Below, one piece after another: positions 7,468-14,368 of a stretch of DNA of 18,327 bases. The stretch is from assembly GCA_023386795.1 (NCBI GenBank), contig JAEWJB010000093.1:1-18327 (forward strand), written 5' to 3'. The stretch is from Pseudomonadota bacterium. GTDB lineage: Bacteria > Pseudomonadota > Gammaproteobacteria > Xanthomonadales > Xanthomonadaceae. The position numbers and the translations under genes are program-made. The notes under the pieces are model-generated. The model made no database searches, was not told the DNA's origin, and saw nothing but the letters and a program-made list of their open reading frames with translations. Position 1 is the stretch's first letter. Each line of letters starts with the position of its first letter.

Positions 7468-9675
7468 TCAGTAGAGGTCCATCGGGTCGACATCCAGCGA
7501 CCAGCGCACGCGCCGGGCCAGCGGCAAGGCGTGGACCGCCGGCACCACCGCATCGAGCAGGTGGTGCAGGGGCGCGCGCTGTGCGGCCGAAAACAACAGC
7601 TGGCTACGCTGGAAGCCCGCGCGGCGCGGCATCGGCGCGGGCATCGGACCGAAGCGGTCGACCGTGTCGTGCGCCGGTTCGAGGCGGCGTACTTCCTCCA
7701 GGAACTGCTGCGCCACCTGCGGGTCTTTCGCCTCGGCGCGCCATAGCGCCAGGTGCGCGAACGGCGGGAAGCCGGCGGCCTGGCGCTGTTGCAATTCCGC
7801 CTCCGCGAACGCGTGATAGCCGCCGTTGACCAGCGTCTGCAGCAGCGCATTGTCCGGGTGGTGCGTCTGCAGCCACACCTGGCCTGCGCGGTGCGCGCGG
7901 CCGGCGCGGCCGGCGACCTGGATCAGCTGTTGCGCCAGTTTCTCGCTCGCGCGGAAGTCGGCCGAGAACAGTCCCTCGTCGATGCCCACCACGATCACCA
8001 GGCTCAGCTGCGGCAGGTCATGGCCCTTGGCAAGAATCTGCGTGCCCACGAGGATGCCGGGCGCTTCGCCCAGCGTGGCCAGCTGCGTTTCCAGTGCATC
8101 GCGGCGCTGGGTGGTGCCGCGGTCGATGCGCAGCACTGGGTAATCCGGGAACGCTTCGACGAGCTTTGCCTCCAGGCGCTCGGTGCCCACGCCCTGTGGC
8201 TGGAGCGCCAAGCTGCCGCAATCCGGGCAGGCCAGTGGTACCGGCTGGCGCGCGCCGCAGTGATGGCATTGCAGGCGCCGACCCGCGCCGTGCACGGTCA
8301 TCGGCGTGCGGTGCTCGGGCGTGCTGCAGCGTTTGCACGCGGCGGTCCAGCCGCAGTCGTGGCACAGCAATGCCGGCGCATAGCCGCGGCGGTTCTTGAA
8401 CACCAGCACCTGGCCGCCGGCGGCCAGCGCCTGGCCGATGCCGGCCAGCACTTCGGGCGAGAGGCCGTCCTGGATCAATCGCTTGCGCACATCGAGGATG
8501 CGCACGCCCGGCGGCTTCGCCTCGCCGGCGCGATGGGGCAGGCGAAGCAGCATGTAGCGGCCTGCCTGCGCGTTGTGCAGCGATTCCAGCGAAGGGGTCG
8601 CGCTGCCCAGCACCACCGGCACGCCGAGCGCCTTGGCGCGTACCAGTGCGAAGTCGCGCGCGTGGTAACGGATGCCGTCCTGTTGCTTGTAGCTGCCGTC
8701 GTGTTCTTCATCCACCACGATCAAGCCGGCCTGCGGCAACGGCGTGAACACGGCCGAGCGCGTGCCGACGATCAGCCTCGCCTCGCCACGCTGCGCGGCC
8801 GCCCAGACACGCGCGCGCTCATTATCGGAAAGTGCCGAATGCAGCGCGTGCACCGGCACGCGTAGCCGAGCACGGAAGCGTGTCAGCGTCTGCGGGGTCA
8901 GGCCGATCTCCGGCACCAGCACCAGCGCCTGCTTGCCCTGCGCCAGGCAGTGGGCGATGGCCTGCAGGTAAACCTCCGTCTTGCCGCTGCCGGTCACACC
9001 GTCCAGCAGGAAGGAGGCGAAGCCGTCTGCGGCCCGTATCGCCTCCACCGCAGCCTGCTGGGAGGGGTTGAGGGTGGGGCCGGGGGCGACTTCGCACGAG
9101 GGCGGCGTGGCCGCCAGCGGCACGCGTTCGGCATGCCCGCGCTTGGCCAGCGCGCGGGCGGCGGTGCGCCATTCCTCCATCGCTTCATCGAGCCGGTCTT
9201 CGTCCAGGGGACCCCCGCCCAGCAGCGCGGCCAGGCGCGCCGGGCGGGTCCCGGCGCGCAGGCGGGGGGCCGCGGTATGGCCGGCCTCGGTCAGCTTCCA
9301 ACCCCAGGCATGGGTATCGGGCAGGGGCTCGCCGCGTCGCAAGGGCCCGGGCAGGGCGGTGGCGATGACCTCGCCCAGCGGCGCATGCGTATAGCGGGCC
9401 AACCACTGCAGCGACTGGGCCAGTTCTCCCTGCAGCAGCGCGGTCTCGTCCCGCCACTCACTGGCCTCGCGCAGGGCAGGCAGGGTGGCCGCGTCGACCT
9501 CGCCGAGGGCGGCCACCACGCCCACCAGTTCACGGTTGCCGAACGGCACCAGCAGTCGCCGTCCTACGTCCGCCGGGCTCGGCGGCGTCCCCCCGGGGGC
9601 GAGGTAGTCGAACAGCTGCGGCAGCGGAACCGGCAGCGCGACGCGCAGGGTGGAGGCGGGGGGCGACATGTCCAT
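7468..9675 (-). CDS. priA: Primosomal replication-restart helicase PriA
   Basis: PriA recognises abandoned replication forks and reloads DnaB there. The 735-residue protein is of full family length. It has an N-terminal 3'-end-binding domain (LFDYLAP, about 20-27), a superfamily-2 helicase core with Walker A GVTGSGKT (226-233), Walker B VDEEH (321-325) and GSATPSLES (358-366), and eight zinc-binding Cys between the helicase lobes (C438, C441, C447, C450, C470, C473, C483, C486). The C-terminal lobe contains GTQILAKGHD and QVAGRAGR. A TGA lies immediately before the ATG at 9675 in frame, so the start cannot be further upstream; an ATG two codons later is possible. No strong Shine-Dalgarno is seen. 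It is divergent from the sigma-like gene across a region with DnaA boxes. Confidence 0.97.
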   Translation of the reverse strand: MDMSPPASTLRVALPVPLPQLFDYLAPGGTPPSPADVGRRLLVPFGNRELVGVVAALGEVDAATLPALREASEWRDETALLQGELAQSLQWLARYTHAPLGEVIATALPGPLRRGEPLPDTHAWGWKLTEAGHTAAPRLRAGTRPARLAALLGGGPLDEDRLDEAMEEWRTAARALAKRGHAERVPLAATPPSCEVAPGPTLNPSQQAAVEAIRAADGFASFLLDGVTGSGKTEVYLQAIAHCLAQGKQALVLVPEIGLTPQTLTRFRARLRVPVHALHSALSDNERARVWAAAQRGEARLIVGTRSAVFTPLPQAGLIVVDEEHDGSYKQQDGIRYHARDFALVRAKALGVPVVLGSATPSLESLHNAQAGRYMLLRLPHRAGEAKPPGVRILDVRKRLIQDGLSPEVLAGIGQALAAGGQVLVFKNRRGYAPALLCHDCGWTAACKRCSTPEHRTPMTVHGAGRRLQCHHCGARQPVPLACPDCGSLALQPQGVGTERLEAKLVEAFPDYPVLRIDRGTTQRRDALETQLATLGEAPGILVGTQILAKGHDLPQLSLVIVVGIDEGLFSADFRASEKLAQQLIQVAGRAGRAHRAGQVWLQTHHPDNALLQTLVNGGYHAFAEAELQQRQAAGFPPFAHLALWRAEAKDPQVAQQFLEEVRRLEPAHDTVDRFGPMPAPMPRRAGFQRSQLLFSAAQRAPLHHLLDAVVPAVHALPLARRVRWSLDVDPMDLY

Positions 9676-10095
9676 TCAGTCTATCCCGATGCCCTCCAGA
9701 AGGCGTCGGTACTTGCCGCCGGTTCCTGTGGTCCGCGTCGATAAACCAGACGTAAATAAGCGCTGTGATTAGGGATTTGCCCTTATCCACACAGCCTGTG
9801 GATAAAGCTGTGAGTTTCCCCCGTGCTCCACGCCGTGAAGGGCGATTCACAGGGGTTCCGGATAACTTGGACAAAAAATCGCCACATTGTTTTTTCTTTT
9901 CAAAATCATGTACTTGATCGTGAAACACGCTTGAAATATGGCTTTTCAGGATCTTCGCCCCGGGCAGATGACAGTTCTTTTAGTGCTGTGCACAACCCGC
10001 CGGGTGCCCGGTGGCGGCGCAGCGCAAGCGAGCCTGGCTGTCAAGCGCGCCTAAGCGATGCCCGATCGCTATCATGCGGCGATGACGGAGTACCC
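9676..10095. other. Divergent 420-bp intergenic region with DnaA boxes and an AT-rich block
   Basis: This is the only gene-free stretch over 300 bp. It lies between the 5' ends of priA (-) and the sigma-like gene (+). It holds two perfect DnaA boxes near 9783-9805, a weaker box (TGTGCACAA, 9987-9995, one mismatch) and an AT-rich block at about 9862-9950 with A and T runs, unlike the GC-rich surroundings. A weak promoter toward the right may be TTGATC (9914-9919) with TATGGC (9937-9942) at 17-bp spacing. An open frame on the plus strand starts at 9823 but shows no protein-like sequence before 10096. Confidence 0.6.
9783..9805. promoter_or_regulatory. Pair of inverted perfect DnaA boxes upstream of priA
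   Basis: TTATCCACA (9783-9791) and TGTGGATAA (9797-9805) both match the strongest DnaA-box sequence exactly, lie on opposite strands and are separated by 5 bases. They are 108-130 bp upstream of the priA start and about 290 bp before the next gene on the other side. Binding by DnaA is inferred from sequence identity. Confidence 0.75.
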
Positions 10096-11109
10096 ATGAG
10101 CGAAAGGTCCGCAGCCGATTCCGCGGCCTCCCCCCCCGCCCTGTCCGCTTTCCTGAAGGGCGTGGAGCGCCGGGCCGACACGCTGGCCCACCTGCAGTGC
10201 GGCGACCTCGAGCAGGCCGAACGCGGCCTGGCCGCTGCCTTCCGTGCCTTCCAGGCCCGGGCGGGCGAATGGCCGATGGCCGTGTGGCCAAACCGCTTCT
10301 GGGCCCTGCTGGCCGCCACGCCAGCCCTGCGCGAACCTGGCCGCACCCCGCCACATTGGCCGCCGGGGCTGGAGGCGCTCGCGTCGCTGGCCGCGGAGGA
10401 CCGCCTCGCCCTGCTGCTGCGCATCGTGGTCGGCCTGGACGAAGAGGCGGCTGCCGTCGTGCTGGGCGTGGAAGCCGACGCCTACCGCCGCGCGTTGGCG
10501 CGCGCCTGCCCGCGTGACGCCGCCGGCCATCCCGACGCCCAAGGCTGGCGCATGCTGGCCGAAGCCGCGCAACGCGAACTGCGCGAACTGCCGCCGGCCC
10601 GACTGGAGCGGTTGGCCGAACTGCGCGAACCTCGCGTGGCCGCCACACCGCTGCGCGCCGAACGTGAGCGCCCCGCCGCAGCCATCGCATCGCGCGAACG
10701 CCGCCGCTTCCGCTGGCGCCCGTGGATGACAGTGGCGGCTGTGGCCCTGCTGTTGCTCGCCACGCTGGCCTGGTGGAAGGGCAGCCGCCACCACGTCGTG
10801 CTGCCGCCCGAGCCCGTCAGCCAGGCGCCGGCCGGCGCCCTGCATGTCACCGATGCCGCGCCTGTCGTGGTGGAGGAGCTGCCGGCCGAGGACCTGCCGG
10901 ATCCGCAGGAGTCGCGCGCACCCGGCCCCGGTACCGATGCCGCCGACGCGGCGATGCTTGCCGATCCCGACCTCGCGTTGGCGCGGCAGGCCGATTTCTA
11001 TGCCTGGTTCGCCGCAGGTGGCCCGGTACCGGCCGACGAATCCGAGCCACGCCCCACGGCGCCCAACCTGGCGGCCGCCGGCATGGAGACCGTCACCGAT
11101 GACGAATAA
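10096..11109 (+). CDS. Degenerate ECF sigma-like protein fused to a transmembrane segment
   Basis: The 337-residue protein begins with LSAFLKGVERRADTLAHL (16-33), which resembles the start of region 2 in a group of ECF-type sigma factors, then a Trp-rich segment (about 59-74). A region-4-like stretch follows (about 92-138: LEALASLAAEDRLALLLR, then GLDEEAAAVVLGVEADAYRRALARA). The usual region 2 acidic/Gln motif is absent. After a charged segment (about 150-205) comes one transmembrane helix (210-227), then a Pro/Asp-rich extracytoplasmic tail ending near DPDLALARQADFYAWF. CGGAG 5 bases before the ATG at 10096 fixes the start. It overlaps the DUF3106 gene by 11 bp. In many betaproteobacteria a sigma factor, a DUF3619 membrane protein and DUF3106 form one operon; I infer this gene merges the first two. 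It may instead be an uncharacterised family. Confidence 0.72.
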   Translation: MSERSAADSAASPPALSAFLKGVERRADTLAHLQCGDLEQAERGLAAAFRAFQARAGEWPMAVWPNRFWALLAATPALREPGRTPPHWPPGLEALASLAAEDRLALLLRIVVGLDEEAAAVVLGVEADAYRRALARACPRDAAGHPDAQGWRMLAEAAQRELRELPPARLERLAELREPRVAATPLRAERERPAAAIASRERRRFRWRPWMTVAAVALLLLATLAWWKGSRHHVVLPPEPVSQAPAGALHVTDAAPVVVEELPAEDLPDPQESRAPGPGTDAADAAMLADPDLALARQADFYAWFAAGGPVPADESEPRPTAPNLAAAGMETVTDDE

Positions 11110-11668
11110 GCGCAGTCGCTTCGCATTGACCGTGCTTTGCGCGCTGGCCACGCAGGCGTCCGCGCAGTCGCTGCCCGCGCCGTTGGATGAAACCACCGGG
11201 GCCTTGCCGGCCCCGGCGGTGATCGCGCCGCCGGCGTGGTCGTCGCTGGATGCCGCCGGGCGCCAGGACGCGCGGGCGCGCTATGCCGCCTGGCGCGCAC
11301 TGGGGGACGGTGAACGCGCCCGCATCCGGCAGGCGCAGGCGAAGCTGGCCGCGCTGCCGCCGGACCAGCAGCAGGCGCTGCGCACGCGCTTCGAGGCCAT
11401 GGACCAGATGCACCGCGACGGTTGGCGGCTTGGTCCGCAGCTGGGCCGTCATTACGCCGGCCTGCAGCCATTGTTCGGCTACGTGCCGCAGGCGCAGCGC
11501 GGGCAGGTGCTGGACCTGCTGCACGCGATGGATGACGAACAGCTGGCCCGGCTCTCGGTGATTTCCCAGCGTACCGCGCCGCAGGACCGCGCCCGCGTGC
11601 GCGACGACCTGCTCGCCCAGCCGGCCGCCGCGCGCACGCGCTGGCTCAACGCGCACCTGGCACGCTGA
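11099..11668 (+). CDS. DUF3106-family secreted protein
   Basis: The 189-residue protein has a signal peptide (positive start, hydrophobic core about 8-18, cleavage after ASA at residue 22). The mature part is helical and rich in Arg, Gln and Leu. It carries repeated W-x-x-L/ERARIR motifs (WSSLDAAGRQDARARYAAW, then ALGDGERARIRQAQAKLAALP) typical of DUF3106, then a C-terminal helical part with LGPQLGRHYAGLQPLFGYVP. Its role is unknown; in related bacteria it is a periplasmic partner in a sigma-like operon. The ATG at 11099 lies inside the upstream gene (11-bp overlap), so translation is probably coupled. Its stop is only 7 bp from the stop of the convergent gene. Confidence 0.85.
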   Translation: MTNKRSRFALTVLCALATQASAQSLPAPLDETTGALPAPAVIAPPAWSSLDAAGRQDARARYAAWRALGDGERARIRQAQAKLAALPPDQQQALRTRFEAMDQMHRDGWRLGPQLGRHYAGLQPLFGYVPQAQRGQVLDLLHAMDDEQLARLSVISQRTAPQDRARVRDDLLAQPAAARTRWLNAHLAR

Positions 11669-11675
11669 AGCGCAG

Positions 11676-12827
11676 TCAGATGCGCGCGATGCTGGCCACT
11701 GCCAGCAGCGTGGCGGCGAAGATCACCACGGTGAAGTAGATGCCGCCGATCGTGCAGTACTTGATGACGGTCACCAGCCAGAACTGGCGGTAGACGCGCT
11801 GCTGCATCAGCAGCAGGTAGACCGGCATCCACATCACCAGCGCGAACTGCAGCAGGCCGATGATCGCCCCGGCCCACGCGCCCCACGAGGCCACTGCCGT
11901 GCCCAGCAGGCTCAGCAGCAGCACCACCAGCAGGTCGAGCAGCAGGAAAGCATGGCTGTACAGCGCCACCACCAGGTGCTCCAGGTAGCCCCGTTTGCAG
12001 AAGAAGTAGAAGACCTTCAGCAGCAGCGCAAACAGCGGCACCAGCACGAACAGCGTGGACGGCACTGCGGCGAAGAAGGCGTTGACCGCGCGTTGCGGGT
12101 CTTCCTGCAGGCGGGGGACGTTGTTGTTGATGCGCTTGACCTGTTCGTCGACCCAGCGGTTGGCGAAACCGGGCATGGGGCTTTCGAATGGCGTCGATTC
12201 GCCCAGGTCCTTGTCCGCGTCGCTTGAGGCGAATTCGGCTTCGGGCGCGACCGTGACCGGCGCGCCCAGCGCCTTGAGCCGGCGTTGCGCCTGCTTGTCG
12301 ATGGTGGCGATGCTCGCGTCGAAGCCGGCGCGGGCACCGGGAATGTGCGCCGGCATCTGCTCGCGGCCTTCCTTCAGCGCATCGATCAGCTTGCGCCGCA
12401 ACAGTTCCACTTCCTCCGGCGTCTTGGCCTGCTCGAAATTGCCGCGCAGCTGCGCAGTGGCCTGCGCGCGGGCGTCGTCGGGCTTCCCGTCGCCGTCGAT
12501 GTGCACCGCGATCTTGGCCACGAAGAACGTCAACAGGCTGAGCACCACGAACAGGCGCAGCGGCGGGATGTAGCGCACGCGCTTGCCTTCCAGGTAGGCG
12601 TTGGCCAGCCTGCCCGGCACCAGCAGGTCGCGCAGCGTGCGGAAAATGCGCCCGTCCAGGTGCCAGAACGACTCGAACACTTCCTCCACCGCGTGGGCGA
12701 AGCTGCGCACCGGGTTGTGCGCGCTCTGCCCGCAGGCGTGGCAGTAATGGCCCTGCAGCGGGGTCTGGCAGTTCTCACAATCGGCGGGGACTGCGTGCGT
12801 TGCGCTCATCGTGGGGCGGGCCGTCAT
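11676..12827 (-). CDS. Zinc-ribbon membrane protein, DUF3667-like
   Basis: The 383-residue protein starts with a zinc ribbon (C17-x2-C20 and C29-x2-C32, CENC and CHACGQ), followed by a segment with TLRDLLVPGRLANAYLEGKR (about 64-83) typical of DUF3667. There is one hydrophobic helix (about 88-107), a long hydrophilic domain (about 110-260) with charged helices, and a C-terminal membrane domain of four or five helices (from about 262). Function is unknown; the ribbon may bind metal or a partner at the membrane. The start is uncertain: ATGs at 12827 and 12809 both lack a clear Shine-Dalgarno sequence, and the shorter form starts MSATHAVPADC. It is convergent with DUF3106 and divergent from the MATE gene. 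Confidence 0.85.
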   Translation of the reverse strand: MTARPTMSATHAVPADCENCQTPLQGHYCHACGQSAHNPVRSFAHAVEEVFESFWHLDGRIFRTLRDLLVPGRLANAYLEGKRVRYIPPLRLFVVLSLLTFFVAKIAVHIDGDGKPDDARAQATAQLRGNFEQAKTPEEVELLRRKLIDALKEGREQMPAHIPGARAGFDASIATIDKQAQRRLKALGAPVTVAPEAEFASSDADKDLGESTPFESPMPGFANRWVDEQVKRINNNVPRLQEDPQRAVNAFFAAVPSTLFVLVPLFALLLKVFYFFCKRGYLEHLVVALYSHAFLLLDLLVVLLLSLLGTAVASWGAWAGAIIGLLQFALVMWMPVYLLLMQQRVYRQFWLVTVIKYCTIGGIYFTVVIFAATLLAVASIARI

Positions 12828-12925
12828 GGGCGGGCAAGGGAGGCGCGGGTAAGATAGCGGCCCGCACTACCCGGTGCCAGACGCCTGTCCCCCGGCGCGA
12901 CCGCAGTAGCTGCCCTGCCTGTCCC

Positions 12926-14287
12926 ATGTCCGTCTCCGCCACGCCGCCGCGCTTCCTCACCGAAGTGCGTGCCACTTTCCTGCTTGCGCTCCCGCTGGTG
13001 CTGGGCCACGTGTCCACCGGCCTGATCGGCTTCGTCGACAACGTCATTGCCGGCCACCACCACACCGACACCCTGGCCGCGGTGACCATCGGCACGGCAC
13101 TGCTGTGGCTGCCGATGCTGATCCCGATCGGCACGCTGATCTCGCTCACCGCGTCCGTGTCGCAGCTGCACGGCGCCGGGCGCGATGGCGAGATCGGTCC
13201 GCTGTTCCGCCAGGCGTTGTGGCTGGCACTGGGACTGGGGCTGGTGATGTTCGCTTTCCTGAGCGCGGTGCCGCCGCTGCTGCCGACCTTCGGCATTGCC
13301 CCGGACATCGTCCCCGGCGCCACCGCCTTCCTGCATGCGGTGCGCTGGGGCGGCCCGGCGCTGACGCTGTTCTTCTGCATGCGCTACCTCAGCGAGGGCA
13401 TGCACTGGACGCTGCCGACCATGCTGCTGGGTTTCGGCGGCCTGCTGGTGCTGGCGCCGCTGGGCTACGTGCTGACCTACGGCAGGCTCGGCTTTTCCGA
13501 ACACGGCGCCGAAGGGCTGGGCATCGCCTCGGCAACGATGATGTGGCTCCAGGCCGGCGCCTTCGCGCTGTACCTGTGGCGGGCCAGGCGCTTTGCCCAC
13601 TTGCAGCTGTTCGCGCATCTGGAAGGCCCGCGCTGGCGGGCCATCGGCGACCTGCTGCGCACCGGCTTGCCGATCGGCATCACCGTGCTGATGGAGGGCG
13701 GGCTGTTCATCGTCACCGCCCTGCTGATCGGCCGCCTGGGCGCCACCGAGGCGGCGGCGCACCAGATTGCCATCAACGTCTCCCAGCTGTGCTTCATGAT
13801 CCCGATGGGCGTGGCCGAGGCCACCACCGTGCGCGTGGGCCACGCAGTCGGCCGCGGCGACGCACTGGGCCTGCGCCGCGCCGCGTGGGCCGGCTATGCC
13901 ATCGTGCTGGGCACGCAGACCCTTTCGGCCAGCACGCTGCTGCTGGGGCACGATGCCATTGTCGGCGTCTATACCAACGACGTGGCCGTGGCCGCGCTGG
14001 CCTCCACGCTGCTGCTGTTCGCGGCCACCTTCCAGTTCCCGGACGGCATCCAGGTGCTTTCGGCCGGTGCGCTGCGCGGACTCAAGGACACCCGGGTGCC
14101 GATGTTCCTGGCGATGTTCGCCTATTGGGGCCTGGGCATGCCGCTGGGCGCCGGGCTCGGCCTGGGCCTGGGCTGGGGACCGCAGGGCATGTGGATCGGC
14201 CTGATCATCGGCCTGACGGCCGCCGCCGTGCTGATGGGCCTGCGCTTCCGCGCCAGCAGCCGGCGACCGTTGCCGACGTCACCCTGA
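12926..14287 (+). CDS. MATE-family multidrug efflux transporter (NorM-like)
   Basis: MATE proteins export cationic drugs and metabolites using a sodium or proton gradient. The 453-residue protein has about 12 transmembrane helices in two similar halves. It opens with LLALPLVLGHVSTGLIGFVDNVIAGH (helix 1, family-typical P and the FVD motif with its Asp), and the second half starts with LRTGLPIGITVLMEGGLF. It also has GATEAAAHQIAINVSQL and PDGIQVLSAGALRGLKDTRVP, both strong MATE signatures. The ATG at 12926 gives a short, normal N-terminus. No clear Shine-Dalgarno or -35/-10 pair is visible. The next gene, sppA, lies 81 bp downstream on the same strand. Substrate cannot be told from sequence. 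Confidence 0.93.
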   Translation: MSVSATPPRFLTEVRATFLLALPLVLGHVSTGLIGFVDNVIAGHHHTDTLAAVTIGTALLWLPMLIPIGTLISLTASVSQLHGAGRDGEIGPLFRQALWLALGLGLVMFAFLSAVPPLLPTFGIAPDIVPGATAFLHAVRWGGPALTLFFCMRYLSEGMHWTLPTMLLGFGGLLVLAPLGYVLTYGRLGFSEHGAEGLGIASATMMWLQAGAFALYLWRARRFAHLQLFAHLEGPRWRAIGDLLRTGLPIGITVLMEGGLFIVTALLIGRLGATEAAAHQIAINVSQLCFMIPMGVAEATTVRVGHAVGRGDALGLRRAAWAGYAIVLGTQTLSASTLLLGHDAIVGVYTNDVAVAALASTLLLFAATFQFPDGIQVLSAGALRGLKDTRVPMFLAMFAYWGLGMPLGAGLGLGLGWGPQGMWIGLIIGLTAAAVLMGLRFRASSRRPLPTSP

Positions 14288-14304
14288 CTTTCTGCGCATG
14301 CCCG

Positions 14305-14338
14305 GCCACGGACCAGCAGGTATGCTGGCCTCCGTGGC
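14305..14338 (+). repeat. Long hairpin between the MATE gene and sppA
   Basis: GCCACGGACCAGCA (14305-14318) pairs with TGCTGG (14323-14328) and TCCGTGGC (14331-14338), with a GGTA loop and a 2-base CC bulge, giving 14 base pairs. It starts 17 bases after the MATE stop and ends 30 bases before the sppA ATG. No T-run follows on either strand, so it is not a standard terminator. It could be a 3'-end or processing hairpin, or an operator for sppA; TATGCT (14321-14326) within it resembles a -10 element but lacks a good -35. Confidence 0.55.
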
Positions 14339-14368
14339 AAAAGATGCTTGCCTACCTCGGAGCTTTCC

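Noticed and set aside
7753..8865. Long plus-strand open frame within priA
   Set aside because: It is antisense to the conserved helicase core and is explained by high GC and codon bias. No motif is seen.
9741..10000. Chromosomal origin oriC
   Set aside because: dnaA, dnaN, gyrB and rpmH are absent and only two perfect boxes are present. A regulatory or titration site fits better without skew data.
9823..10095. N-terminal extension of the sigma-like protein (open frame from 9823)
   Set aside because: The extension covers the AT-rich block and shows no domain or conserved-looking sequence. A good Shine-Dalgarno (CGGAG) stands before the ATG at 10096.
12824..13951. Long minus-strand open frame within the MATE gene
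   Set aside because: The translation is rich in Gln, Arg, His and Ala, typical of antisense frames in GC-rich genes.
14305..14338. Intrinsic terminator of the MATE gene
   Set aside because: No T-run follows the hairpin on either strand, so it is reported only as a hairpin.
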